From positions 198,562,311-198,626,310 of the forward strand of contig NC_072791.1 in assembly GCF_028583425.1 (NCBI RefSeq): a DNA stretch of 64,000 nt, given 5' to 3'. Below the pieces are notes generated by a model that ran no database searches, had not been told where the DNA came from, and saw only the letters and a list, made by a program, of their open reading frames with translations. Positions within the stretch are counted from its first letter, which is position 1; every line of letters starts with the position of its first letter. The position numbers and the translations under genes are program-made. The DNA comes from Eublepharis macularius. Taxonomy: Eukaryota > Chordata > Lepidosauria > Squamata > Eublepharidae. This document shows positions 11,237 through 22,836 of the stretch, piece by piece.

Positions 11237-11886
11237 AGCTTAGATTATTTCCCCTTAATAAATTGAAACAATAATGCAGATACACTTCTTTTCATGTTGG
11301 GGGGGGGCAACTCAACACATCCCGTCCCAAGGGTTAACAGTGAGACACAGAAATAAATTTGGCCTGGCTCATGTGATTTATTTATTTAAATACTTATATC
11401 CCACTTTTCTCCTGGAGGGGGGACAAAGCAGTTTACAACAAAAAATACAATGTAGGTATGAAAACAACAATGTGGCTTGAGCAGATTGGAAATCAATCGC
11501 TGGTTTGTCCGTAAGTACCATTTGCAAATCAAGAGCCTGTAGACTTATGCCCAAAAGTTAGCACCTCTGGCCACACCCAAGCTTTATACTATCTGCAAAA
11601 AGAGGAAGTCAAACTTTGCACAGGTGGATCTTAGCTGCTGCTGGTTTACTAAACAGTAAGCCAGTAAGATACCCCTTCCCTGCTGGGGGGAAGAGTGAGA
11701 GTTAGGTTTGCTTCTAGGTCAGGGCTTTGTGGCAAGCCCAACCAAACCAATGTCAAACCAGAGAAGCCTGAAAGGGAGAACTCACTTCCCCTCCCTCCTG
11801 CTTCACTCCCACCTCCTCTGGGGGAAAATGCCAGGAAAGCCCCAGAAAGAAAAAAAGTTGCAGAAGCAGCCAGCCAGCTTTTAAAA

Positions 11887-12100
11887 CAACAACAACTGCA
11901 CTCATATACTGCTCTTCTAGACAGATTAGTGCCTTACCCAGAGCGGTGAACAAGTTCGTGTTGTTATTATCCCCACAATACAGATCGGGAGCTGAGGAGT
12001 GGCTTACCCAAGGCCAACTACTGAGCACGTAGCAGTCGTGGGATTTGGACCAGTAGAGTGCTGATTCGCAGCCAAACCACGTAACCACTGTGCTACAGTG
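11887..12100 (-). repeat. tRNA-derived SINE
   Basis: The head on the - strand is GTAGCACAGTGGTTACGTGG near 12,080-12,100, with the body GTTATTATCCCCACAATA and an (AAC)n-like tail at 11,885-11,897. It matches the family copies at 13,846 and 41,868 but is more diverged. Confidence 0.65.
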
Positions 12101-12501
12101 TTTGCTGGATAAACCCAATTATATTCAGGTTTATCTGGCATTACTCGAATTTATCCAGCATCAAGGTATCCGGTATACCCAGATAATGCCCATTAAGCAT
12201 TTTCTGGGTATATATTTGGTATAGAAATACTGACTCACACAACCTTAGTAATAATATAGGAGCCATGTTTGTTTGTTTGAAAGAGATGGCTTGGAGAGCA
12301 ACTTATAAATATTTATAATGCGAGCCATGAGTTTGTTCATTGGAGTCACTATTATTATTCTAGTAACTAATAGCCAATTCCTACAACTACTTCACAAATG
12401 TTGGGCATTCGCTGTAAGACAGTGTTTGGACCTTTCTCACTCATACGTGCATCAAAAGGGTCAAACTAAAAATCAGTTGCACGTGTTGCTCAGGTGAGTA
12501 A

Positions 12502-12632
12502 TTCCAGAGTGGTAGTCTTGTTCGTCTGTTGCAGCACAAATGAAGAGAAGTCTTGTGACACCATTAAGACAAAATTTTATTGAACCACAAGCTTTTGTGG
12601 ATTAGGGCCCACTTTATGACATCAGAAGAACT
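12502..12632 (-). mobile_element. Penelope-like repeat, diverged copy
   Basis: On the - strand it reads CTGATGTCATAAAGTGGGCC, then AAAAGCTTGTGG, CAATAAAATTTTGTCTTAA and ends with GACTACCACTCTGGA. The order of motifs matches the other copies; the hammerhead-like core is damaged. Confidence 0.55.
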
Positions 12633-13845
12633 CCTGTTTATCCTAGAGCCCAATACACCTTGATGAACTAGCCATGTCTGAAAATGCAACTTTTTAATCT
12701 CCTTTTTCTCGAAAAAAAAACCCACACAAAAAAATGGCTTATTAAGTCTGCATTACAATGGGAATCAGGAGCTAAATAAAGTCACACATACAGTTGGAAG
12801 GTATAGAATCTCTCTGTTCTCACACTTATGCCTAGCGTCAGATGGGGACAATGTAGTTTTTTCATCAGCACCCAAAACCACATCTTGAAATAGGAACAGC
12901 CAACAATATGACATAATGGAAAGGTGTGGGATGTGTTCTCTCATCATTCTTATTAACAAACCAGAGAAGGGGATTTCTAGGTGAAACCAGAGTATGTTGA
13001 TGTTTGTGCAAGGCAAATTTGAATATGTAATATGTCTTTTAGAACCTTAAATGTTTGTCGTGGCAGGGCATCCTTAGTGGTAGCACAGCATTTCTGAAAT
13101 ACTGAGATACTGCTGCGTTTTTTATATTTCACGAGCAGGGCTGTAGGCACCTTTCTGTTGCCACACAATACTTACAGTCAGATAATCAGTTAATATACTA
13201 CATGATTAAAAGAAAAGCAACTAACTGATGGTGTGTCTAGTTTGCCTTTCTTGTCAAGAATCAAGGCATAATTAGTATGATGCAGTTATGTAACAGCACA
13301 ATGACAGACATAGGCTAATATGGGTTAAAATTGTGAGAAATATTCCTTTTAGGTAGAAAACGTAAAAGAACATTAATTTTTGAAGTAATGTTGGGTTTGG
13401 GTCTGGTATTTATGGAATGGCTGCCATGAGAACAGTCTCAGTATGTTAAATTCTTCTTTTGATGACTGTCTCCAGTGAGCCAGCTGTTCATATGCAGCCG
13501 TTTGCCACATGAGCCTAAAGACTATCTTTACGCCAATACGAATATTTCTGTGACAGTTTGCAATGACATGAAGATCCAGCCATGAATATCCAGGTGGCAA
13601 CCCACAGCATGCAACCAGGACATGGAGTACATGGGGTCAGCCACAGAAATTTAAAGCTTCATCTGCACGTCCTGCCCCCTATGCGTATACTGGCCCTTAC
13701 CCCATTACCCCATTACTAGATGCACAAAGGGCTACTCAGAGAATTTAGGGCTGCAGCAATCCAGGTGGCCCTCTTGTCTATGAGGTGGAAACTAGAGGGT
13801 TGCTTGTGGAAATAAGGAGATCTGATTTGGTTTTGAGCTTCCAGA
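12633..13845. other. intergenic, nothing recognised
   Basis: AT-rich sequence without a supported exon or nameable repeat. Confidence 0.45.
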
Positions 13846-14104
13846 TAACAACAACATTCGATTTATATACCACCCGTCAGAATAACAACACCCGCTCAGA
13901 GCAGTTTACAAAATACGTTATTATTATCCCCACAACAATCGCCCTTTGAGGTGAGTGGGGCTGAGAGAGCTCTAGGAAGCTGTGGCTGACCCAAAGTCAC
14001 CCAGCTGGCTTCAAGTGGAGGAGTGGGGAATCAAACCTGGTTTTCCTGATTAGAGTCCTTAACCTCCAGATTAGCACTCTTAACCACTACACCAAACTGA
14101 CACC
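13846..14104 (-). repeat. tRNA-derived SINE, near full length
   Basis: The - strand head reads AGTTTGGTGTAGTGGTTAAG, followed by a B-box-like GGTTTGATTCCCCACTCCTC, AGCCAGCTGGGTGAC and TTATTATCCCC-type body. The tail is AACAACAACATTCG-like. Head, body and tail order agree with the copies at 39,748 and 41,868. Confidence 0.8.
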
Positions 14105-15127
14105 TAGCCTGAATTTTTGAGTGCTTATTTAGATATATTGCCGTCCAGATGACATCTATTAGCTTCTGCCAAACTGCTTTTGCATGCCTCTTTTGTGGTG
14201 TACTTATTGTGTTAAGCTTCATTGAACCATATACATTTTATGCTCATTTTACCAGGTACTTTTTCATGTTCATGCAATAGCTCCTGCAGATTAATTTTAG
14301 GTACATAATTCTAGCACCCAGGGTTAGAATTAGTGATGACGGGTACGAGAAGTTTTCCCCACTAGAGTAGATTCTGCTTTGTGGTGAACCACAACTCTCA
14401 TCTGGAATGAATTATCTTCCTGTGGGTTTTACCCTATTGCATAAAATGGTTTGCATTTTATAACAAATTGCCCCAAGATTGAGACACAGTCAGATCACTC
14501 TAAAATGTGTTTCTAATTTTCCCATCCTAGTAAAAAAAAGAAGAAGAAGATAACTGCATCTCTTAACGTGCCACTGAGATGAAACTTGGTGGAACCAGAA
14601 TAATTATATACCACTAGAGATATATAGTTCATTGCCCCAGCTGTGATATTTCTTATAAGCATGGGAGCTCTGATACTTGCAGTTCCCTGGGCACATGCAT
14701 CTTCTTTGTGCAGTGGAATTAATGGTGAGACCCTTGCAAATATGAGTGCCATGTATATATCAGAACTTACACAAGCTTTTACAGGCTATACATTTCTATT
14801 CCTGCTTTAGGCCACAAATGTTGACTTTCCTACACTTTATTTATTTATTTGTACCCCACTTTTCTCCCCAGTTGGAATCCAAAGCGGCTTACAGTATCGT
14901 AGCCATCTTGAGTCTGAGGAGATGTGTGGGGTAGAAATGTTCAAATTAAATGAATAAATGCAATATCCTTCTCCCCTCCTCCATTTCTGAAAAGGAAAGA
15001 GCCATATATGCAGTCACATATAAGGAACACACACGTGTCTCTTTCTCCAAGTACACATAGTGGGAAGCCATCATTGAGCATGGTCTCCAGTTGATTAGAC
15101 ATACAATGAAATGCACGTCGCACAAGA
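14105..15127. other. intergenic, only a SINE-tail fragment
   Basis: A short piece at 14,838-14,893 (CCCCACTTTTCTCCCCAGTT) matches the 3' part of the window's tRNA SINEs. Nothing else was recognised. Confidence 0.45.
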
Positions 15128-15345
15128 CCCAAAGTGGTGTACTGTTGGAGAGCTGGACTAAGATTTGAGAGACCCAAATGCCAACCCCCTCTTTGTCCTG
15201 GAAGCCTGCTGGGTGACCTTGGGCCAATCGCATACTTTCAAAGTTACCTACCTCACAGGGCTGTTGTGAGGATAAAATGAAGGCGCAGAGAACAAAGCAG
15301 CCACTTTGAATCCCCCTTGGGAAGAAAGGTGAGGTATAAAGGAAG
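15128..15345 (+). repeat. tRNA-derived SINE, diverged
   Basis: The body reads GCTGGGTGACCTTGGGCCAA, TACCTCACAGGGCTGTTGTG and AGGATAAAATG, typical of reptilian tRNA-SINE bodies. The head is degraded: GTGTACTGTTGGAGAGCTGG. Confidence 0.65.
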
Positions 15346-18300
15346 TGAATAGATGACACATGATGGCGTGCCTGCCTTTTCCTGCTCAGAAGGGGGTTGT
15401 TTGCTTATTTACTTCATAGTGAGAGCTGTGTAGACATGCAAATGGAAAGAAAAGAAGTATTTTAAAGGAATCCTAAAATTTTGGAATGTGCAGAGCCAAC
15501 CACCGTTCAAGGAACTTCAGTGTCATCAGCTTCAGTGCTGCTTTGGTCTGTAGAAATCATGGTTTGCTGGTCCTTGCTTTGGGGAGGGGATGAGCTATAG
15601 TTCATCCAGGTTTTGTTCTGCATCATACTGCCCATTGATACTGAGTTAATCCAGAGTAGTGGGTATTTGAGTCAAATGTATAAATTGTTGTACCACTTCA
15701 GATGGCAGGCAAGGGATGGTATGTTTGAAATGTTCCTCATATATAGATGAAAAAATTCTAACTGCACATACAAAAATAGCACGTCCAGACAAAGTCTTCT
15801 TGGTATGGTAGTTTTGTATGTGCAAAATTTGGAGCACATGATTCAGATATGCAATCCTTCAACTGTAGTGGTACAGTCCAGCAACCTGAGCAGGCTGAGG
15901 GTACCAAAACTGAACTACAGTATGGGTATAAATCCAGGCTTGATGATGAACTTTGAAAACAGGTTTAGGCCAGCATTGTACAAACTGGGCCTGGGGACCC
16001 CTGGGAGTCTGCAAGCATGCTGCAGGCAGTCCACAAGCCCTTTATAAGGACAGAGGGAAAACCTCAGCTCTTTGGCACCCATCCAGCTAACATGACAACA
16101 GAGCCCTCTCTGTTTTTAAGAATGGTGAGAATGGTGATAGGGGGACTCTCTGTCTCAGAGGAAGGGCATGGAATCAACTTCCCCCTCTTTCAAAAGGCAG
16201 GAGCTCTTAGAGCTGCTGCCACCTGCAGTCCTCCAACTTCCCAGCCACATTAAAGCACTAGCCAGAAAACATGTTTATTGATTGCTGGGAACCCAGTAAC
16301 TCCAATTGAATAAATGACAGTCAAGGAGTGGCAGTCCTAATACAGACTTTTTTACACACCGGGATAGGTTTCTGTGATTTCTCCAAAACAGTGCAGCAGC
16401 ATTGGGGCTTCCACATGGCAGATTTTGCCTGCTCAATCTCCCGTGGTGGCCATTCCCCCCATACCACTGAAGGCCTCAGGGGAGGGGATAATGACAATTG
16501 GCATATTGTTATAGCATCATATCTTAACAACCTGCCTATCAGATTCTTTGAATTCTCAGCTTTCACTTTTTAAAAAAGTGAGTCTCTGGCCCTTTTCATT
16601 GTGGAGATATAAATAGAAAGGCATAGGCCCACAATGAAAGGAGCTAGATCCTTCTTTTTTGAAAAAAATGAAAACTGGGGAATTCAGACAACCTGACAGA
16701 CATATTGTTATAATGCTATGTCAATTGCTGACTTAGAAAAGCCTGAAACCCCTAGTATCACCACCTTTGAGGCCAGGGGAAATGACCCTATTGTGGTTGG
16801 GACTGGGAAGAGCTGGACTTTACCAACTACATGGGTGCCACCTGGGCATTGCTGCGATCTTTCCCAAAACATCACTGAAAAGGAGGTTTGAGGAAGACTA
16901 CAGGAAAGACATGGTAGCACAATTCTCTGGGGAAGTAGCACAATTCTCTGGGGAAGCAAGGTGGGAAAACATTGCCCAGGAATATCCAGGCTGGGACAAA
17001 CCAACCCTGTAAGTGGCCACAGTCATCAAAGGGACTTCAGGTATAAATCTGAACTAGTTTTTACTATATTTTCCAATGCAGAGGATTTTACCATAGAGAC
17101 ATGCTATTCTGCTCTGCATCCTAGATGACAGTAAAAATGGCAGTTTTCAATTAAATACTAGAAGTTCATGTTTTGTGTGATGCTGGTCTTTTCCTGTGTC
17201 TATGTGCAACGCTAAAAGTTCTTCCAGTCCCCTTCCTCCCTCTGTTCAGGTGGCCTCTGGCTAGAAGTTATTAACTGATAAGGAGTGTCTTGATATCTCT
17301 GACCCAAAGCCTCTTCCTATCATGAGGAGAGATTGATTAGAACTGGGTCAAGACCTTTTGAGTTTTGGCCCTATACAATCAGCTGCCCTTAAGAGACATG
17401 AACTGATAGACTATGGACAGGTAACACAAACATTTGACTTAAATTTGCTTATAAAACAAAGCAGAAGTAGTTCCCACGGTATTGTTTTGAGGACACCAGA
17501 GGATACAGCCTTCCAGAAGGCTGTCCAACACATGTAATGCACTAGTTAAGAGGAGGGGTGGAGTTGGGGATGCCCAAAAATGTCAGAATGGAGGCACCCA
17601 GATTGCCAGAGTTTGTAAACCACCGGTTAGGCAATTGATTCTCTATTGGCGTCAATTTCCCAAACTGCATAATCACATTACTAAAACACTATAAAGACAC
17701 AGTCATCCTGTAGAAAGCTATTGAAATGGTTAATGTGTTTTGATAAGGCCACTCAACATCAAAATGGCAATTTCTTTGTACTTTTACCAGCCCTGTTTTC
17801 ACTGTTATTTAAAATACCTGACCTATATTTCCACAGTGCTTATATTTGTCCTCCAGATTACAACCACTGCATTTCAGTTCCTCTCACAGCATATATTTGC
17901 ATTCTTTACAGCATCGTTCTTTTTTTGTGAGCCATCTGAGGGCCAGACGAGATGTGACGGCATCCTCGCAGCCTCCACAACGATGCTGCCGCCATTTTAA
18001 AGCCATTTTAAAATGCTGCAATGGTCCGATCCAGATCAGGCCCGCAGCAGGTCATGCTTGGTGGCCCTTGTGTCTATTTTGGCCTCTAGTGACAACACGA
18101 AGGGGGAATATTCAGGTTTGCCAACAATGTGGTGAGGCCCCAATCCAGAGAAAGTTAGTCAAGCAACGTCCTTTTGAAATCAGCTTATTTTTGTCCTCGC
18201 TCATTTCAGTGGGGTTTTAGCACAACATAACTTTCCCTAGATTGAGGCAGAGGACTTTCCTAAGAAAAAGAAGAGTACCGTGGAGAAAGTTAGGAATTCA

Positions 18301-18917
18301 TCCGTAAGTAGTAAAATAATATTCCACATAAAGAAGACTTTTGTCAGAAAGGGGCCTGGTCGAGGTTTGTGTGAGATTCCTGACAGCTGAGGCACCCTAC
18401 CAAGAAAGCGGCAGAGACAGAGGAAGTGGCTAATTTTTACAGACACTGTGATCAGAGCCTCTGTGAGGGCCATAAAAGTACCGAGCTGCAGTTAAAAGGT
18501 GGCCTGCTCAGCATGGCTATAAATTAAGAAAAAGAATAGATCTCCCCAGTAGGAGGTAAGCCAGTCTGTCAGAAGGTTAAGATGGAAAGTTTGTCCATCA
18601 CTGCTGTTGTGAAATACAGTAATTCTATGGAAACTGAAGTAAAAAGTAGAAGGGTGTGTTCTAGGTCTGTGCCAAAGGATTCCATAGACAAAGCTATGAT
18701 GTTAAAATCAATGTCTCTGTGGAAGCCTAGAGGCACTTTTTCTACATCTTGTTTAGAAATGAGATATTGTTCTCATACGAGGTTTATTTGGTAGTATAAA
18801 TGATTTTTTTCAAAGTGAAACTAAGTTAATGAAAGCTGACAAAATAACTTAGTAAATCAATGGCTAATTAGCAAGTCCAAGGGAGATAGGGGTTAGAATG
18901 TTTGGGCCAAGTTGGGC
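15346..18917. other. intergenic, no gene seen
   Basis: No splice-flanked exon could be supported in this 3.6-kb stretch. The only small structure noted is a tandem duplication of about 21 bp near 16,915-16,960 (TAGCACAATTCTCTGGGGAA twice). Confidence 0.45.
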
Positions 18918-19077
18918 AATCTTGGGCCAGCCACTTTCTCTCAGTCTAACCGACCTCACAGTTCCAGAGGAGTTAGCCGTGTTAGTCTGTAGTAGCAAAA
19001 TAGTAAAGAGTCTAGTAGTAGCTTTAAGACTGACCAACTTTACTGTAGCATAAGCTTTCGAGAACCACAGTTCTCTG

Positions 19078-19994
19078 CGGACTGGGCGAAACTGAAACAA
19101 TTTTTGGAAAAAAAATGGGATGTGAAAGGAGAACTGTGGCAGTTTGAGAACTTTTGAAATAAGACATTTTAAACAGAAGAGAGAAGTGACTTTACCATTA
19201 AGAATTTATATCTATTTTAATCTAAGCTTGGATTATAACATAGCAGAAGAGGGGTGAAATTTAGAACTGATTTTTTAAAGAATAAGATAGGGAGGTTACG
19301 ATAAGTAATACCTTTCTCAGAGTATATGAATAAGGGAATAGTTAAATAAATATACTGATGGGGCATACTATATATACTATTATGTTGGTAGATCAGATTG
19401 TATATTATATAATGAATGTGCAGTATGGTGCTGTGTGCGGTGCCACATTGGTGGCAGGGCGCACAGTAGGGGTGTTAATACATATTATAATGACAATAGT
19501 ATATTTGATAGAATATATGTTTAAAAGAAATAGAATATGTTTAAACTAAGACTTTTGTTATATATTATATTATATTATATTATATTATATTATATTATAT
19601 TATATTATATTATATTATATTATATTATATTATATTATATTATACTGGTCTGCTATATTGAGGGGTATAAGATTTATACTATATTGATAGTATAAATGAT
19701 AGATGTATATTATACTGATAGAATATTTGATAGTATAATTGATAGAAGCATGCTATATTGATAGGATATTTGATATATATGATAGAATACCTGAAAAAAA
19801 AATTAGAATGTGCTTAGACTAAGGGAATTATCAAGTAATAAGAGGGGGTAAGGGTTGGAAAGCTGTTGGAAGTCGATAGAGAGGGGGGAGGAAAAGGGTG
19901 GGGGATAGGGTTAATTAGATATTGAGGGAATGTATGTATTGAATTTGAAAAGTATATTCACCAATAAAAATTTTCTAAAAAAAAAAAAGAGAGA
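19078..19994 (+). mobile_element. LINE 3'-end fragment with A-rich tail
   Basis: About 917 bp flanked by a perfect 18-bp direct repeat GAGAACCACAGTTCTCTG (19,060-19,077 and 19,995-20,012). It ends in CCAATAAAAATTTTC followed by an A-rich tail, so it is a retrotransposed, 5'-truncated copy. I see no recognisable reverse-transcriptase reading frame. L1-type is likely from the end structure but not proven. Confidence 0.75.
19555..19644. repeat. (ATATT)n pentanucleotide microsatellite
   Basis: About 90 bp of TATAT/TATTA pentamers inside the LINE-like insertion. Confidence 0.9.
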
Positions 19995-20090
19995 GAGAAC
20001 CACAGTTCTCTGACGAAGAGTAAGGAGTATTTTGCTACCTCACAGTGTTATTGTGAGGGTAAAACGAAGAACCCTAAGCTGATTTTGGAA

Positions 20091-22364
20091 GAAGAGGAGG
20101 AATGAGATTGATAGGCAGGTAGGTTTAACAAAATTTATATCCTGCCTTTCTGCCCTCACAAGGGCCAGAAAGGTGGTTAACAAATTAAAACATACATACT
20201 AAAATCACAGTATAAAACCATTGAAATCAACCAAAACACATCATTAAAACAGTTAAAATCAGAGCTTTAAAAACATACGAAGACATAAAAAAACATTTAA
20301 AAATTAAAACATTTTAGTTGAAAGGCAGTATATAACTAAAGTAAACAAGGAGCTTAGTGCATGTTTCTATCCTTCCTCCTTGCATGCTACCAACAACCCT
20401 GAAAAGCAGTTTCAGCGCAGAAAGAGTGAGTGTCCCAAGGTTATTCAGGGCCTTAAAACTTGGACTTCCTGATCCTAGTCAGACTGTCTAAACTAGTGAT
20501 GTAGTCACCAATCTAGCAAAACTTCTGGGAAGGAAATTTCCAGGGTAAGATTCCCTCTTTAGCCAGGCCCAGAGCCTTTGGTATAGTCACACAAACACAT
20601 GAACTACCTGTTAGGAAACAGGAAATCAAGAGACTGAACAATTTTAAAACTGATGACATATATCATATATTCAAGGCAATTAGAATCATCCAAGTTGCTA
20701 AACACACATACTCAGTCCAAGGAAGCTACCTGACTCCACATTAGCGTGCCAGGTTGTTTCCTGAATTGCTAGGCTTCTGCAAACCCAGTAAGACTTACTC
20801 TCAGATTGGCACCTACAGGACACGGCTGCTTCTGTGCCAAATGTAGCGAACATTCTGAAAAGCATAGAAAAGCAAAACTAAATACTCAGGGTGGTATAAT
20901 ACACGGGAATGACAGGTCCAAACTAGTGAGCTTTGGGATCAAACCCCAAAGAAGCACGCTAGTTGGTCTTAGACAGTACCTTGACTTGGTGAGGATTTCA
21001 TTGGGCAGAAGGGGAGATGATTTTAGCTGATTTTTCCTCCACCTCTCCTGCTGCAGATTCCATGCAGTTCCTGGGAATTTCAGGGGGCACTTTGGGATAT
21101 AAAAGGAGTTGGGAGGCAAGAAAGCCCCAGTCCACTGACGGAAACATGTTCTGTCAAAGGAGATTTTCCTCAGGATCCAAATCAGTGTGTGTCAGCCCAA
21201 ATTAAGGCACACAGTTATCCTGAGAAACAAAACAGGACAGCCCAGTGTATGTCACTTTGCACTTCTTGGTGGAAGATTGGCATATAATTATATTACATAA
21301 CCATTAACATGATTTTTTAAAAATCATGTATTGAATTTGCTAGTAATAAATTAATCACTGTTCATTTATCCAGTGGCCGTCACAGGCTGGCATTTAGTGC
21401 AATATTAGTTTTGTTAGTTCTGTTGCTACACATACAGAGATGCAATGTGACATCCTGTAGTAATATAGCGATGTGTGAAAACATTTTCTAAGCAAGCCCA
21501 CACCCAGCCAATTAGATGCACTCTTGGAGGTCCCAGCACTGTGGAGCTGCTTTGGAAAGTCAGAATTTAGGCAGCTCCTCTCTTTCCCCAGAGAATTGAT
21601 AATTATGCAGTTTTATTTCAAAATGTACCATATGCAAATTCCTTCTAAAATGCTCCATTTGTTGACAAGGTGAGAATCGCTGTGTTGCAAATGTTTGAAG
21701 TGGTAATGAGAATGCTAACTATAAGGTGATTTGCATTCAGGCAAATCCACGCTGTTGTACTTTCCTTAAGTAGTAACATCAGTGGTGCAGTACAGGAGAC
21801 ACTGAAGCCACTTCCACAACTTCCTCTTTTGTGCATGCATATGCCTAAGCCATGAAGACACTAGGGGAAAAATGGGCTGGTGGGAGGAGGAGAGAGAATT
21901 GGAGGACTGGCATACATTCTCTTCAGGATGCATCTGAAAAGAAGAGGAATCAGGAAAGTGTTATCATTACAAAAGGGTTTTTTCCCCCCTACAGCAATGT
22001 ATTTCATACTCCTAACAGAACTCTCTTATTCATTAATAGTTTGGGGGAAGATCATAATGAAGTTGATTCGCTCAGAAAAGTTTGTTAACTTGTGTGGTCA
22101 GCAAAACTGATTTTTTAAGGGTATCCAGGTCTTATTTAAGCATCAATTTTTAGCTTGTTTTTAAGTTTCGACACATGCCCGATTTAGTTAGCTTCGTATC
22201 TAATTTATGAGAGTTACATAGCAAATGTATTACCCATTATCTTTGCTCTGAAAAATATAATATCCTTAATGTATATTAAACATTCAGTGTGCAATCCAGC
22301 AAATGTAGAAATAAACTGAGTCAGAAGTGCAGCTGTCCAGCAGTGAAATCCTCCTTTGCGCCCT
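20091..22364. other. intergenic, no gene seen
   Basis: Contains a SINE-tail fragment near 20,133-20,180 (TTATATCCTGCCTTTCTGCC) and otherwise nothing recognised. Short frames here lack splice context. Confidence 0.45.
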
Positions 22365-22491
<127 letters not shown>

Positions 22492-22664
22492 AGCACTACA
22501 GCAGCAGGCACCATCCCCAGGCCCTGCACAGCCTCCTCCATCAGCACCTTGCTACAAGAGCCTCCACAGAGCTCCGGGCTCTGTTGGAATAGCGGCTGCC
22601 AATGCTTGTGGCCAAGCTTGGGCAACGGCACAGCTGGCTCACCTTCCTTCTGCAGGATAGTTTA

Positions 22665-22836
22665 GGTGGATATCCCTGTTGGTCTGCAGTAGAACAGCAG
22701 GATTTGAGTCCAGTAGCCCCTTAGAGACCAACAAGATTTTCAGCATGTAAGTTTTCAAGAGTCAGAGCTCTTGTAAGGAAGGGAGCTTTGACTCTCGAAA
22801 GCTTACACTGAAAATCTTGTTGGTCTCTACGAGGCT
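22665..22836. mobile_element. Penelope-like palindromic repeat, diverged subfamily
   Basis: Two opposed halves: GTTGGTCTGCAGTAGAACAG, GAGACCAACAAGATTTTCAG on the left and CTCTCGAAAGCTTACACTG, TCTTGTTGGTCTCTACGAGG on the right. Confidence 0.6.

Larger units (their letters stand above)
18962..20036 (-). mobile_element. Penelope-like repeat interrupted by a LINE fragment
   Basis: Begins TTCCAGAGGAGTTAGCCGTG, continues with the AGACTGACCAACTTTACTGT segment and the AAGCTTTCGAGAACCACAG hairpin, and resumes at 20,013 after the inner insertion. It sits inside a tRNA SINE with a 9-bp duplication ACCTCACAG on each side. Confidence 0.7.
18918..20090 (+). repeat. tRNA-SINE fragment hosting nested insertions
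   Basis: The left part (ATCTTGGGCCAGCCACTTTC to ACCGACCTCACAG, ending 18,961) and the right part (from 20,046, TGTTATTGTGAGGGTAAAAC) form one continuous SINE body once the intervening insertion is removed. The 9-bp ACCTCACAG is repeated at 18,953-18,961 and 20,037-20,045. Confidence 0.7.
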
